In this document: one piece after another, positions 1-8,463 of the stretch
Layout of the letters: every line of letters starts with the position of its first letter
Numbering within the stretch: the first letter of the stretch is position 1
The notes under the pieces: model-generated
Seen by the model: only the letters and a program-made list of their open reading frames with translations
Databases searched by the model: none
Told to the model about the DNA's origin: nothing
DNA from: Physocladia obscura
Lineage: Eukaryota; Chytridiomycota; Chytridiomycetes; Chytridiales; Chytriomycetaceae
Length of the DNA stretch: 11,591 nucleotides
Reading direction: 5' to 3'
Assembly: GCA_027596945.1 (NCBI GenBank)
Contig: JADGJH010001165.1
Location: 1-11,591, forward strand
Made by a program: the position numbers and the translations under genes

Positions 1-503
1 ACAAAAAAAAAAACTGCTCACAGCGCAAGACAGACAATAACAATCAACTTTGATTCGTGGAAATCGTTGAAATGGCCGTACGCCGCGCCGCCTATCGCAA
101 AAACGCTGGAGCTGAAGCCAAAAATCAGTTTCCGATCAGCCAGCGAATGATCTTCCTTGAACTGGTGGTCTTTGACGAAGATCTTGAATAGTTCAAAGTC
201 AGAAATTCCTCCGTGTTCGGTTGTCAATGAACATGAACATTAATTGTTTTTCTTTTCTTTTCTCACTTTCGCGACAGCATCGTCGAGCGCGTGCTTCACT
301 TCGGCAATGTTGTAGTTACTGATGACGACGGGACTAGCTTCTGGTTTTTATTTGTTTCGTCCAAGAAACACAGAATGATTTCGGTCAGGATCAGGAAAGA
401 TAATCCATCAGCCGAGATGCACAGGCTCGTGGTGATAAACATTCAATGGAATGCACGAACCTAGTGAAGCAACGAAAGCACTCTGGAAAACTTCGGTTGT
501 CAT
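1..503 (-). CDS. SPC2: Signal peptidase complex subunit 2 (SPC2/SPCS2 family), 5' part, three exons seen
   Basis: SPC2 is a non-catalytic two-pass ER membrane subunit of the signal peptidase complex. Proposed exons on the minus strand are 503-461, 340-267 and 182-22. The last ends at a GTGAGC donor, so the gene continues beyond the left edge, and about 92 codons are visible. Exon 2 encodes SNYNIAEVKHALDDAVAK, matching the family's N-terminal block that reads roughly 'YN..alKnalDDav'. Exon 3 continues in register with FVKDHQFKEDHSLADRKLIF, then a first hydrophobic segment, then FHESKLIVIV, matching the family's 'PFpESKpvLi' start of the second membrane segment. Phases agree at each junction. 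Exon 1 (43 nt, starting MTTEVFQSAF) is the weakest part: it is supported only by an open frame, a GTTCGT donor and matching phase. The second intron ends in AAG rather than the usual C/TAG; this acceptor was chosen because it keeps the family spacing exactly. The family call is firm, the extreme N terminus is not. Confidence 0.82.
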
Positions 504-1016
504 TAATATTGCCTTTTTTTGTTACTGTTCTGTGAGAGAAAATGTCTGGTTGGCTTTTTCCAGTTGCTATCACAGCACACTCCTCACTTTTCAAGTGAAA
601 GTATGCACCACAGTTTTTGATTTTCTTAGTTCGAAAAGAGTGAAACTGTCTTTTAATAATGATGACTCCTTAATTTTTTGACGGGACTCCTAACAGATGA
701 ATTCCTGAGCAGAGAATTCAAATCAACGTGCAGTATTTGGTGAGATAGTGCTGTGTAGTTACTGTGAACAATGTGAATCATTGGGAAAATAAGAGATGGG
801 CAAGCGAAAAATATAGCAATCAATCGTCAAAACCAAATAACTTTTTAAATGAAGCCGCGGGAAAAAAAATAAGTAGACTATTTTCTTATTAAAAAACAAA
901 AAATATAACTTGAAGCTCGTGTTTTGTTCCCCAATTGTTGTTGAAGTGAAAACATTGAAAAAAAAAGCATCGATCACTTTCCACAAAAAAAAGACATTTC
1001 ACAAAAACCGAACGAT
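504..1016. promoter_or_regulatory. Divergent SPC2/STR2 intergenic region
   Basis: These 513 bp separate the start codons of SPC2 (minus) and STR2 (plus) and must hold both promoters. The sequence is AT-rich with many A-runs. No canonical CACGTG (Cbf1/Met-type) site is present. TGACTC at 663-668 followed by C is one base from the Gcn4/Cpc1 site TGACTCA, which would make sense for an amino-acid biosynthetic gene, but one near-match in AT-rich DNA is weak. Two GAATTC hexamers flank 9 bp at about 699-719. Short open frames here show no family resemblance. Confidence 0.5.
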
Positions 1017-3317
1017 ATGAGCATACAACTCGGAGAAACAATACCAGCGTATAATACTCACGGTACATTGCTGATGAATAACTTGCTTGGCAATCAAAAG
1101 AAACATCCCAACAGTGTTCTCTAACTATTTGCTCTAACACAAATACTCCTCCCTAATTCGCCCACGTCGCTTTCGCTCCATGCTCTTAGCGTGTTCTGTT
1201 TCACTGCCCACATGGGACGCCAATGTCAAGTACGAACAAGGTACGTCCGAGTTGAATTGCTCAAACTGAAACTTTTCTTGAACTGATACCAAACCTGAAA
1301 CCTTGGTATTTCTATCGTTCAGGTGACCCAGCCGTTCTTTCGACATTGAAATGCGGATATCCTCGTTTTGTATACCACCCGCTTGTAAAGCAGGTTGATG
1401 AGATACCCTTTCCCATGTATTTGCTGTCAATGCATCTCCATTTCACGATTTTTAATCTTATCTTTTCCATTACTAACACAAAAAAATTAAATACAATTAG
1501 GTCTTTGACCACTTCGAAAAAAAGTTTGGACGCCCTGGCGAAGCATGTATAGTCTATCCGACATCCCGCGTCGCATCGGAGGCGCGTGAATTCATGAAAT
1601 CCCACATTAAACGAAACCCACAAACCTTCCCAATATCACTCGCCTCATCCATCAGAATTGCCGAATTTGCTATTCAACCAATCTACCAATCTGCTTCGCC
1701 AGCCGCCGCTGACCCAACGGTTCTTCTTCAACAACGCACCGTTTTTGTCTATTCTCTGCTGTTTCCACAGGCAGCTGCCAGTCTGGCTAAGATGTTTTGG
1801 CAGCATAGTGGAGAAGGCATCAGTTCGCGACTCGCAGAGTATTGTCTTAAAGTCCTTGGATCCAACAAGCAAAGCGTCGAGTATTACAACAGCACGGCGA
1901 TCGGTGATCGGTTTGCAACCAGCGGGTTTTCAAAGAAAGACCAAGGCGAAAAGCTTATTACTGCAAGCAAGAATGCGGAAGATTTTGCGAGTAAATTATT
2001 TTTGGAGGAGCGCTATGGTAGAAACCTTGATTTGACTTTCGCAAGCGAAGCAAAGGTTATGCTGAGGCAAAGAATTGCTGGTGTCTTGGCAGATAGTGTG
2101 GACAGCAGTGATGAGGATGCAAGTGTTCCATACAATAGCAACAGTAATAGAATTCCTTTAGTTGCAACAGAGAGTGTGAGAGAATTGGAAGGACTCAATG
2201 AAGGACAAGTTTTTCTTTTTCCAACTGGAATGAGCGCGATCTACAATGCATTTCGAGTTGTTCGCAAAATACAACCTGATTTGAAGACTGTTCAATTTGG
2301 GTAAAAACAGTCTTTAATTTCAATCTATCTCAGTATTAACTCATACTTAATACAGATTCCCTTACACGGACACACTGAAAATCCAAGAAAAGTTTGGCGC
2401 TGGATGTATATTTCTTGGACACGGAACCACAGCCGACCTTGATAATTTAGAATCCATGCTTGCATCCGGCGAAAAGATTGCTGCCCTCTTTTGCGAGTTT
2501 CCGTCAAATCCGCTCCTCAAATCTTCAGACCTCAAACGCATCCGTAAATTGGCGAACCAACACGATTTTCTCGTTGTTGTTGACGAAACTATTGGCAATT
2601 TCTATAACGTTGACGTTTTGCCATGGGCTGATATCGTTGTTTCGTCTCTGACAAAAATTTTCAGCGGAGACTGTAATGTTATGGGGGGAAGCGCTGTCTT
2701 GAATCCTTATTCGTTTAAATACCAGGCTATTAAAGAAGCTTATGCGGAACTATATGAAGATACTATGTGGGAGGAAGACGCGATATTTTTGGAGAGAAAC
2801 TCAAGAAATTTCGTTGCGCGAACAAACAAAATTAACGAGACTGCCGCCAAGCTCACAAAGTTTTTACACGGCCATCCAAAAGGTTTATTTCTTCTTTCTC
2901 CTTTCTTCCTCCCCACCCCTCTCTCTCTCTCTATCTTTTTTTTTAATTCGTAAATATCTGAATGGAAACACTTTTACTCGCAAAACAGTTCAAAAAGTTC
3001 ATTATCCACTCTTTTCGGACTTTGAGATTTATAAAGCGCATATGCGCACAGGCGGTGGATACGGTGGCCTTTTTTCTGTTATATTGCCAGATGCCGAAGG
3101 TGCAGTTCGATTCTATGATCATTTGGATGTTGCAAAGGGTCCGTCGTTGGGAACAAATTTTACTCTCGTATCTCCGTATACAATTCTTGCACATTTTACA
3201 GAACTGGACTGGGCTGAAAGCTTTGGTGTTGCGTCCCGACTGTTGAGAGTTAGTGTAGGGCTCGAAGACGCGGATGAACTTGTGAATCAGTTTTCACAAG
3301 CTTTGGAATTGGTTTGA
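1017..3317 (+). CDS. STR2: Cystathionine gamma-synthase, fungal type (STR2/met-7), six exons, 607 aa
   Basis: PLP-dependent enzyme of transsulfuration that joins cysteine to an acylated homoserine to make cystathionine. Exons: 1017-1062, 1190-1240, 1323-1393, 1501-2300, 2356-2882, 2989-3317. All phases agree and give 608 codons including TGA. The N-terminal extension typical of the fungal enzyme is spread over the first exons: LGETIP, then [16 protein letters not shown], then CGYPRF, then KFGRPGEAC. Downstream come [18 protein letters not shown] (about residues 200-217), [33 protein letters not shown], a PLP-contacting Asp in VVVDET (about D399), the Schiff-base Lys in SSLTKIFSG (about K423) and the C-terminal [10 protein letters not shown] (R585) that normally binds the substrate carboxylate. 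Residues expected for activity are present and length is normal for the family. Start chosen at 1017 because LGETIP followed across the intron by ACSVSLPTW reproduces the family N terminus. Intron 3 has a perfect TACTAAC branch site (1471-1477). Third codon positions are AT-rich. Confidence 0.95.
1063..1189 (+). other. STR2 intron 1
   Basis: Donor GTACAT, acceptor CTCTTAG, 127 nt. It splits the codon G|CG, giving Ala between the THis-type exon end and CSVSLPTW. An ATG at 1180-1182, inside the intron end and in the reading frame of exon 2, could be mistaken for the start codon, but it would lose the conserved LGETIP block. Confidence 0.8.
1394..1500 (+). other. STR2 intron 3 with consensus branch site
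   Basis: Donor GTTGAT after CAG, phase 0, acceptor ACAATTAG. TACTAAC at 1471-1477 lies 23 nt before the 3' splice site. A donor at GTAAAG nine bases upstream would also keep frame, but it removes three residues and breaks the family spacing between GYPRF and FGRPGEAC. Confidence 0.8.
2888..2944 (+). repeat. Pyrimidine tract with (CT)7 microsatellite inside STR2 intron 5
   Basis: The intron spans 2883-2988 (donor GTTTAT, acceptor AAAACAG). Positions 2888-2944 are all C or T except A at 2915 and 2933, with seven CT units at 2919-2932 and a T-run after it. The tract begins 5 nt after the 5' splice site and ends about 44 nt before the acceptor, the reverse of the usual polypyrimidine placement. 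Confidence 0.85.
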
Positions 3318-3325
3318 ACAAATAT

Positions 3326-3350
3326 TTTATTGGAACTATTTAGAAATAAA
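3326..3350. terminator. Overlapping poly(A) signals of STR2 and the F-box/ankyrin gene
   Basis: AATAAA on the plus strand at 3345-3350 serves STR2 and abuts the stop codon of the opposite gene (3351-3353). AATAAA on the minus strand (TTTATT at 3326-3331) serves the opposite gene and lies 9-14 nt from the STR2 stop. Cleavage normally falls 10-30 nt past the signal, so each mRNA should end inside the other gene's 3' coding end. Confidence 0.6.
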
Positions 3351-5504
3351 TCAGCGCTCCAAAAACCTTTCAACAAGTTCACCAAGCAAGATAAACCCAG
3401 ATTTTTTCAATTTTATAGCATCTTCGAATTGAACTTCAAATCCACTCTCAAGCATTAGTTGAAAACCTGCCTGAAGATCGTTATCCATATGCACATCAAA
3501 GGTGTATTCTTGAAAATGATCAACGAAAACGTTCACAAAATTGTGAACAAGAGGTGATCTCTTAGAGGCGCCTGTCAATTCAATGCCTCTTTTAAAGCAG
3601 ATTGGAATTTCCAAATGACTCCAACAAGTTTTTAGTCCCACAAAGAGACATTCCTCGCACATTAGAAAACCTTTTTCAATCAATATTTCCATCAATTGCA
3701 GGTTGTTGTTCAAATTATGGGTTCGCCATGGTGGTATCTGAAACAGGTTCGCAAGTAGATGAAATCCTGTCTTTACAGTTGGTGGATTTTCAAGATCAAT
3801 TTCGAAACGATCTAAGAAAACTTTGACTTCTTTTGCATTCAAATAGTACATGGCCATATCAGTAATAAAGCTAGTTTCCACCACGATTCCATGCTTCAAA
3901 TATTCATCAATGCATTTTTCTATTACTGACAATTCCCAGTTTTTGACACGTGTAGCAAATTTTCGAAAAGATCGATTCAGCATTTCTGATGTGTATACTC
4001 CCCAATCAATCATTCTCCAAAACCCATCAAAAAAATGCTGATCCCTTTCATTCAATGGTATCGGAATTGCATTTATCAGCTCTTCTTCTTCTTGTGCTCT
4101 CATTGTTTCAAATAATTCGGCTGTTGGTGCGTAATTCTTTTGCCAATTACGCCGGACAGAAATCAAAAAATTGACCAAATTAAAGTTTCTCGCCATGAAT
4201 GCATTGTGAATGCATTTTCGCGTGATTATGCAGGAAACTGGAAAAGTGGGCTGCTGTTGCCAAATTTCGAGAATATATTCTGCCAAAGCCATACTTCCTG
4301 TTGACGATGCATTTTCAATCGTTTCTGAGTCAATGTATGCGTTAAACTCAACCAAAAGATGCGTTATTGATTTAATTCTTTCCAATTTGCTATCATCAAA
4401 GCTGGTTTTGGGATACTTCGACATAAAAGGAGCACTGCGTATTCGATAGCTTGGAAAGGCTCCGACGACGTTCCAAAGACATTTTTGTGTTGCTTTCACG
4501 CCAAGATACAAAGCGTCAGTTGCAAATTCGATGCTAAATTGATCAAATACAGCCCACACTTCATCTGATTGAAAATCGGTAAGTTCCGTTCCATTATTTG
4601 CAATTAAATCCTTTGCCCAGGACAATAACTTCTTTCTAATAGTTATTGCAAGAAGTTTTGGACTAAATTCCTGGCGAGATCCTTGAAAAAGAAGCAATGC
4701 AAAATCCAAGTATCCAAGTTTTGTCAGCTGTGGTAGATGGATTTTAAATAAGGTGAAGCTTACAAAATCAGAGACAATTAACTACCTCGGCAAAATCAAC
4801 TTGAATAGTATGAGCACGCAATTTTCGAAGAATAACCTCGCCAGTAACATTATTTTCGTCAATCTGCAAAAGCGCGCATACTGTGTTTCAAAAAAAATAA
4901 TATATATAAGAGTATTCATCAGCAAGATTATGGAACCAAGAAAAATCCCAAAGGAGTCTTCGAACTGTAATCAGAATAGTTTCATAAATTAAAATGTTCG
5001 AAAAAATACTCAACGTAGCGATAAGTCAGCGTTGCGTGTGGCAGTGGACAAAGATTGTTTCAGGTGCGTTTCCGATATCAACGGATTGGAGGCCCAAAAT
5101 AGTCGAATGAGATTGGAGGCATCCTTGTGAGCACACAGATAATATAGTGGACAAAAATTCTCATTCCTATCCGAACACGAGTATTGAGCTCCAGCTTGAA
5201 TCATACATGTAAAAATTTCAGGAAATTCGGGACGCTTATACAACATGTGGACGAAAAAAAAAAACAGAGCATTCGGTTTCCCGTATCGCCGAATATAAAA
5301 GCGCGACTTTGCGGCTGGTGAAAGCCAGCAATAGAAATAAACAGACTTGCACATTTTGGCAGCATTGGACAGTTGATGCAGATTGCCAAAAGCCAATGCA
5401 AAAATATCGCACCAGAGTTCCGGAAAAAGCAAAGGCGTCATTGTTTCCAATGGCTTCTGTGCATTTTCGTCGTCGATGGAAAACGGAAGCAGACTTTCTA
5501 TCAT
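3351..5504 (-). CDS. F-box-like protein with degenerate ankyrin-type repeats, three exons, 653 aa
   Basis: Exons on the minus strand are 5504-5015, 4880-4786 and 4727-3351. Introns 4881-5014 (GTTGAG...CACAG) and 4728-4785 (GTAGTT...CACAG) restore one frame with matching phases. Near the N terminus, PLLFPELWCDIFALAFGNL followed by LSNAAKMCKSVYFYCW resembles an F-box (lP-E-l...If..l...L...vck.w). F-box proteins typically bring substrates to an SCF ubiquitin ligase through Skp1. After it come helical-pair segments of ankyrin character, for example MIQAGAQYSCSDRNENFCPL then LYYLCAHKDASNLIRLFW, and further LVEFNAYID.. and SMALAEYILEIW; the long last exon has similar but more diverged helices. Chytrids carry many such genes, but a specific substrate cannot be given. 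The start used is the first in-frame ATG of the F-box exon; an extra upstream exon is possible (see 5505-5864). The gene ends 33 bp from STR2, tail to tail. Confidence 0.75.
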
Positions 5505-5864
5505 TATTTTCACATAAAGTTTTTCATCATTTTCATTTCTTTTCAACCCAAAATTGTGGAGAAGTTTCTTCACTGATCTGAACTTTTTGAAAAAAATATT
5601 CAATGGTATTGTCAAGAACCTGCTTTCGAAGGTTTCATCTATACAAATACTGCAGTTTTAATTCTTGTTTTCCTTCTCTTCATCTATCTTTAAGATAATA
5701 AAATATTTAGCTTTTTAAAAATTTCCAAGAGTGGGAGACCAACCTGTTCAAATTCAATACCTGTTCCTTGTTTCTTGTTCTGATAAGATTCTTGGAGGCT
5801 GAACAGAAAAAATTATCAAAAATTGTTGGAAGAAAAGAAGGATGGGGTTTGTTTCAGGAAACAT
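5505..5864 (-). other. Possible 5' extension and first exon of the F-box/ankyrin gene
   Basis: The F-box frame stays open upstream of the ATG at 5504 for 48 codons to a CTGCAG acceptor at about 5650, with a stop just beyond it. A candidate first exon at 5864-5761 begins MFPETNPILLFF and ends AACAG|GTATTG, a good donor, in phase 2, which matches the acceptor. Using it gives an intron of 111 nt and a 736-aa protein with a hydrophobic N terminus. The F-box would then sit about 120 residues in, less usual but not excluded. It would also leave only 77 bp between start codons of this gene and PHO88. Confidence 0.45.
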
Positions 5865-5941
5865 CAATGTGGTGAGAATGGCGGTTAACGTTTTCTGCAT
5901 TAGCATATGCAAGCCAGTCTAAATCAATCGAAACGTTTAAC
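5865..5941. promoter_or_regulatory. Upstream region of PHO88, shared with the divergent F-box gene
   Basis: If the upstream exon of the minus-strand gene is real, this 77-bp stretch is all that lies between two divergent start codons. Otherwise the intergenic region spans 5505-5941. It carries no clear TATA box and no open frame joined to PHO88. Two possible splice-like sites (GTGAGA near 5871 and TTAACATGCAG ending at 5947) do not join in frame, so no earlier PHO88 exon is proposed. Confidence 0.4.
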
Positions 5942-6605
5942 ATGCAGATACTGCACGGAATCGGCCTGACCCTTATTGTAGTCCAGCAAGCAGAACTCTT
6001 CGATTTTGGTCAATTTGGTATAGTCTCGACGCACGCAATTGGGGCCTACACTCTAACCCAAATCTTCGTGTTTGGGGCAATCAAGTGGATCCACGAAATC
6101 ATCAACAAGCTGAATTTTGAGGAATCCCCGCTGCTAGTCTATAAATAGTTTGTTCATATCTCTGTTTCCAAAACTGCCAATTTGAACTAAACTGAATTTG
6201 TTTTTTTCACTTGCCAGTCAAGGCGAAAAAATCGAAACAACTGTTGCTGCATACGATAAACAGCAAATCGAATCCACATTGTCCACAAATCGATATACTT
6301 TTATTGGCGTCATGTTGATTTTTTCTCAGCTTCAACTACTTGCTCCTGCGTCACTCGTCATTTTGGGCCTCCTGCGCGCTGTTTCGATGGCAACAGACCC
6401 TCTTTTTCGTATTTATTTACTTGGCGCTGCTCCTGTTGGTCCACTCGAGCGCCCTTGGAATGACGGCGAGTATTTGTTAGTCAAAGTTGCGAAGAATGCA
6501 GATGAGAAACCACTGCAGGACAGTAATACATCAAATGATAATCAACAAACTGGTGTTGTGGAGGTCGAGAACCTCAAAAATAAGAAGAAAAATGGCAAAA
6601 AATAA
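5942..6605 (+). CDS. PHO88: Pho88/SND3 family ER membrane protein, two exons, 197 aa
   Basis: Exons 5942-6147 and 6218-6605. The intron 6148-6217 (GTTTGT...TTGCCAG, with ACTAAAC upstream of a T-rich tract) splits a Tyr codon TA|T, giving VYKY|QGEKIETTV. Yeast Pho88, also named Snd3, is an ER membrane protein of the SRP-independent SND targeting route and was first linked to phosphate uptake. Family marks are GEK..TTV..YD...I near residue 70, a hydrophobic segment, the PLFRIYLLG motif (family '...KIHLFGkpa') and P.GPLERPW (family 'GdLkRPF'). The N terminus has the expected hydrophobic stretch followed by a second one. Length is close to the usual 180-200 aa. The C terminus is charged and Lys-rich (KNKKKNGKK), plausibly cytosolic. 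The start is the only ATG giving family-like N-terminal spacing. It converges on the minus-strand gene ending at 6644. Confidence 0.9.
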
Positions 6606-6637
6606 ATCTTTGTAATTTGGAGAAAGGGAAGAATAAA
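6601..6637 (+). terminator. PHO88 poly(A) signals
   Basis: AATAAA occurs at 6601-6606, overlapping the TAA stop, and again at 6632-6637. The second is better placed and is followed 9 bases later by an 18-base A-run (6646-6663). Confidence 0.5.
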
Positions 6638-6643
6638 TAACTA

Positions 6644-8428
6644 TTAAAAAAAAAAAAAAAAAATAAGCAGCCGGTGGATTTTTTTTATATTATTATTATA
6701 AGTAGCACTGGATTTTTCATTGGCTGGAGAAATTTGGCTTGCTAAACTTGCTGTTGGCAAAGGAGAGGCTTTTATTTTGCGCAAAGACGTTGCAGGAGTG
6801 CCGTCGATAAAATTGCTGTAAACGATTTCATTGCCAGTTAATGAACGTGTAGCAATCACTGGCGTGCCGAGCGGACGACCATCCTCAGCGAATACTTGAA
6901 TCAAAACTTCTTTTTGGTTTTGCGGAAGTTGCAATTGTTGGTGCCTCGTCTCCATTGACATGTCGGAAATTGATCCAGCAGTTATTCCCATACTTGTCAG
7001 AGCGGCGTCAATTTCAGAATCAATTTCCCCCAAATCAAAGCTGTCATCTTCATCGCCTTCCTCGTGGTCTTGCATTTCGGGATTTTCGGGGTCGTATCCT
7101 TCATCAAAGCTACTTCTGCTACCACCGCTGCTGATACTAGTGCTGTTTTTGATTTGACCTTGTTCAGTTTGCTCCTGTCCGTCCACTGGGTCGTTGTCGT
7201 TGTTATCGTCATCGTCGTTAATGCTGGGTTCATAAGAGCCATCTGATTGCCAGCCACCGAAGATATCGTAGTTGTCATATTCATCGTCACTACCGCCATT
7301 TTCACTACAATCATCGCCGTGTATAAGATCTTCACGTGTAATCAATGTGACAAAGCCGTGATTGCGAAGACCTGAAAAAAAAAATTTAAAAAAAATAATA
7401 AAAAATAAAAAGCAAATTTAGTTTCACAAACCATTTTCACGCATTAATTGACGAAATTCGTCCCTTCCAAGATCTAGTGGTTGGTGATGCGGATCAGTTT
7501 GACTATCAGCAGAAATTCCTTGACTGTTCAAGCTGGCAGCAAACTCTTCTGCCCGCATAATCGCGGCTTGAAGTAACGCGTCATTTTGTTCTCGAATCAA
7601 CGAGAGTGCCGTCTTTGACTTGGCGGAATTCGCACGGCGTCGGCGACGTGGCGCAAATTTTGAAGGCGTAGCGGTCAACGATTGGGATTCTTGTTTTTGG
7701 CGGTTTGGTTTGTTGCGTGAAGTTGTTGTGCTTTTCTGGTGTGGAGATTTCCGGCGCCATTTTGCGCGCAGCTGGGCCATTGAGGGGGCGGGATTTGGGT
7801 CTGTGGTGTGAGCAAAAGACGGGGCATTTTCGAAGTTGAGAGCGGAGGTTGTTTGGGGGAAAGTGGAGGAAATTGGGTGGCTGACTCTTGGACCCAATCG
7901 ATCGAGAATGGAGGATTTCAGGGCTGATCGGGGCGACAAAAGCTGCTGCCCAACAGAAGCGACAGCGGAGTTGATGCTAATTTGAGCATCGCGCCCCTTT
8001 TCTTTAATGTTGATGTTTCCTGCTGTTGTTGTTGCCGCTGTTGTTGCTGTTGATGTTTTTGGAGTCGGCGCTCTGATAAATGGCGACAAGACAACCACCA
8101 CTTTTTTTCTTGGTCTTGACAGCGGCGGTGCAGCACTTGAAGTTGCTCCTGAGTAGCTATTCGAGCGAGGCTTCATCTGGCTATGCTTGAAGTACTTTTG
8201 CCTTCCGGATCTTTGGTGCACGGGGTTTAGATACTGATGTTGTTTGTGCTGGGATTGATCCTGTTGTATTTGTTGTTTGCCACGCCAACTGTTCTGGCGC
8301 GGCGGCTGCACTGGCGGTCTCATCGAGGTCGGCGTTTCTGCTTCTGCTGATTGCGCGCGTGGATTTACTGCTGACGCAAACTGTAGCTGCCTGGCCGGCT
8401 GTTGCAATGATTGTTGTGTTTGCATCAT
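6644..8428 (-). CDS. Unrecognised low-complexity protein, basic N-terminal and acidic C-terminal parts, two exons, 574 aa
   Basis: Exons 8428-7432 and 7371-6644. The 60-nt intron 7372-7431 (GTTTGT...TTTTCAG, ACTAAAT upstream) joins RENG to LRNHGFVTLITRED in phase. No family recognised. Residues about 1-100 are rich in Gln, Pro, Ser and His. About 130-150 is Thr/Ala-rich. Basic patches (RPRKKVVVV, AKWRRKSP, APRRRRRANSAKS) look like nuclear localisation signals. About 280-360 is the most ordered-looking stretch, with predicted helices (LIREQNDALLQAAIMRAEEF, then LGRDEFRQLMRENG). About 350-460 is strongly acidic (DDEYDNYDIF, DDDDNNDNDP, HEEGDEDDSFDLGEIDSEID), followed by a possible folded segment KEVLIQVFAEDGRPLG. 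The protein ends in IFFFFF from an A/T homopolymer. A nuclear scaffold or chaperone-like role is conceivable from charge alone, but is not shown. The start is the first of two adjacent ATGs. Confidence 0.7.
6646..6663 (+). repeat. A18 homopolymer between convergent genes
   Basis: Eighteen consecutive A on the plus strand. On the minus strand it encodes the terminal Phe run and supplies the first base of the stop codon of the 574-aa protein, so that protein's C terminus depends on the exact run length. It could also cause false priming in oligo-dT libraries. Confidence 0.9.
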
Positions 8429-8432
8429 TGGA

Positions 8433-8440
8433 TCACGTGA
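8433..8440. promoter_or_regulatory. TCACGTGA palindrome (E-box) next to a start codon
   Basis: The 8-bp palindrome contains CACGTG, the core bound by Cbf1/Pho4-type bHLH factors. It lies 4 bp upstream of the minus-strand ATG at 8428, very close for a promoter element unless transcription starts downstream of it or at a leaderless start. Chance occurrence is possible. Confidence 0.3.
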
Positions 8441-8463
8441 CCTCTTACAAATTTTTTCTTTTT

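Noticed and set aside
663..669. TGACTCC as a Gcn4/Cpc1 site controlling STR2
   Set aside because: It mismatches the consensus at the last base and is a single copy in AT-rich DNA; kept only as a note.
451..681. Plus-strand open frame of 76 codons across the SPC2 5' region
   Set aside because: It overlaps the SPC2 first exon and promoter, has low-complexity Phe/Cys/Ser content and resembles no family.
6601..6663. AATAAA followed by A18 suggesting that PHO88 is a retroposed copy
   Set aside because: PHO88 keeps a spliceable intron, and no target-site duplication was seen, so a processed copy is unlikely.
6638..6664. T-rich run ending AATAG on the minus strand as a 3' splice site
   Set aside because: The following sequence is the PHO88 3' end in antisense, with no coding sign.
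6960..8136. Several open frames opposite or overlapping the 574-aa gene, including a Gln-run frame at 7918-8136
   Set aside because: They are frame shadows of a repetitive coding region; the chosen frame is by far the longest and splices in phase.
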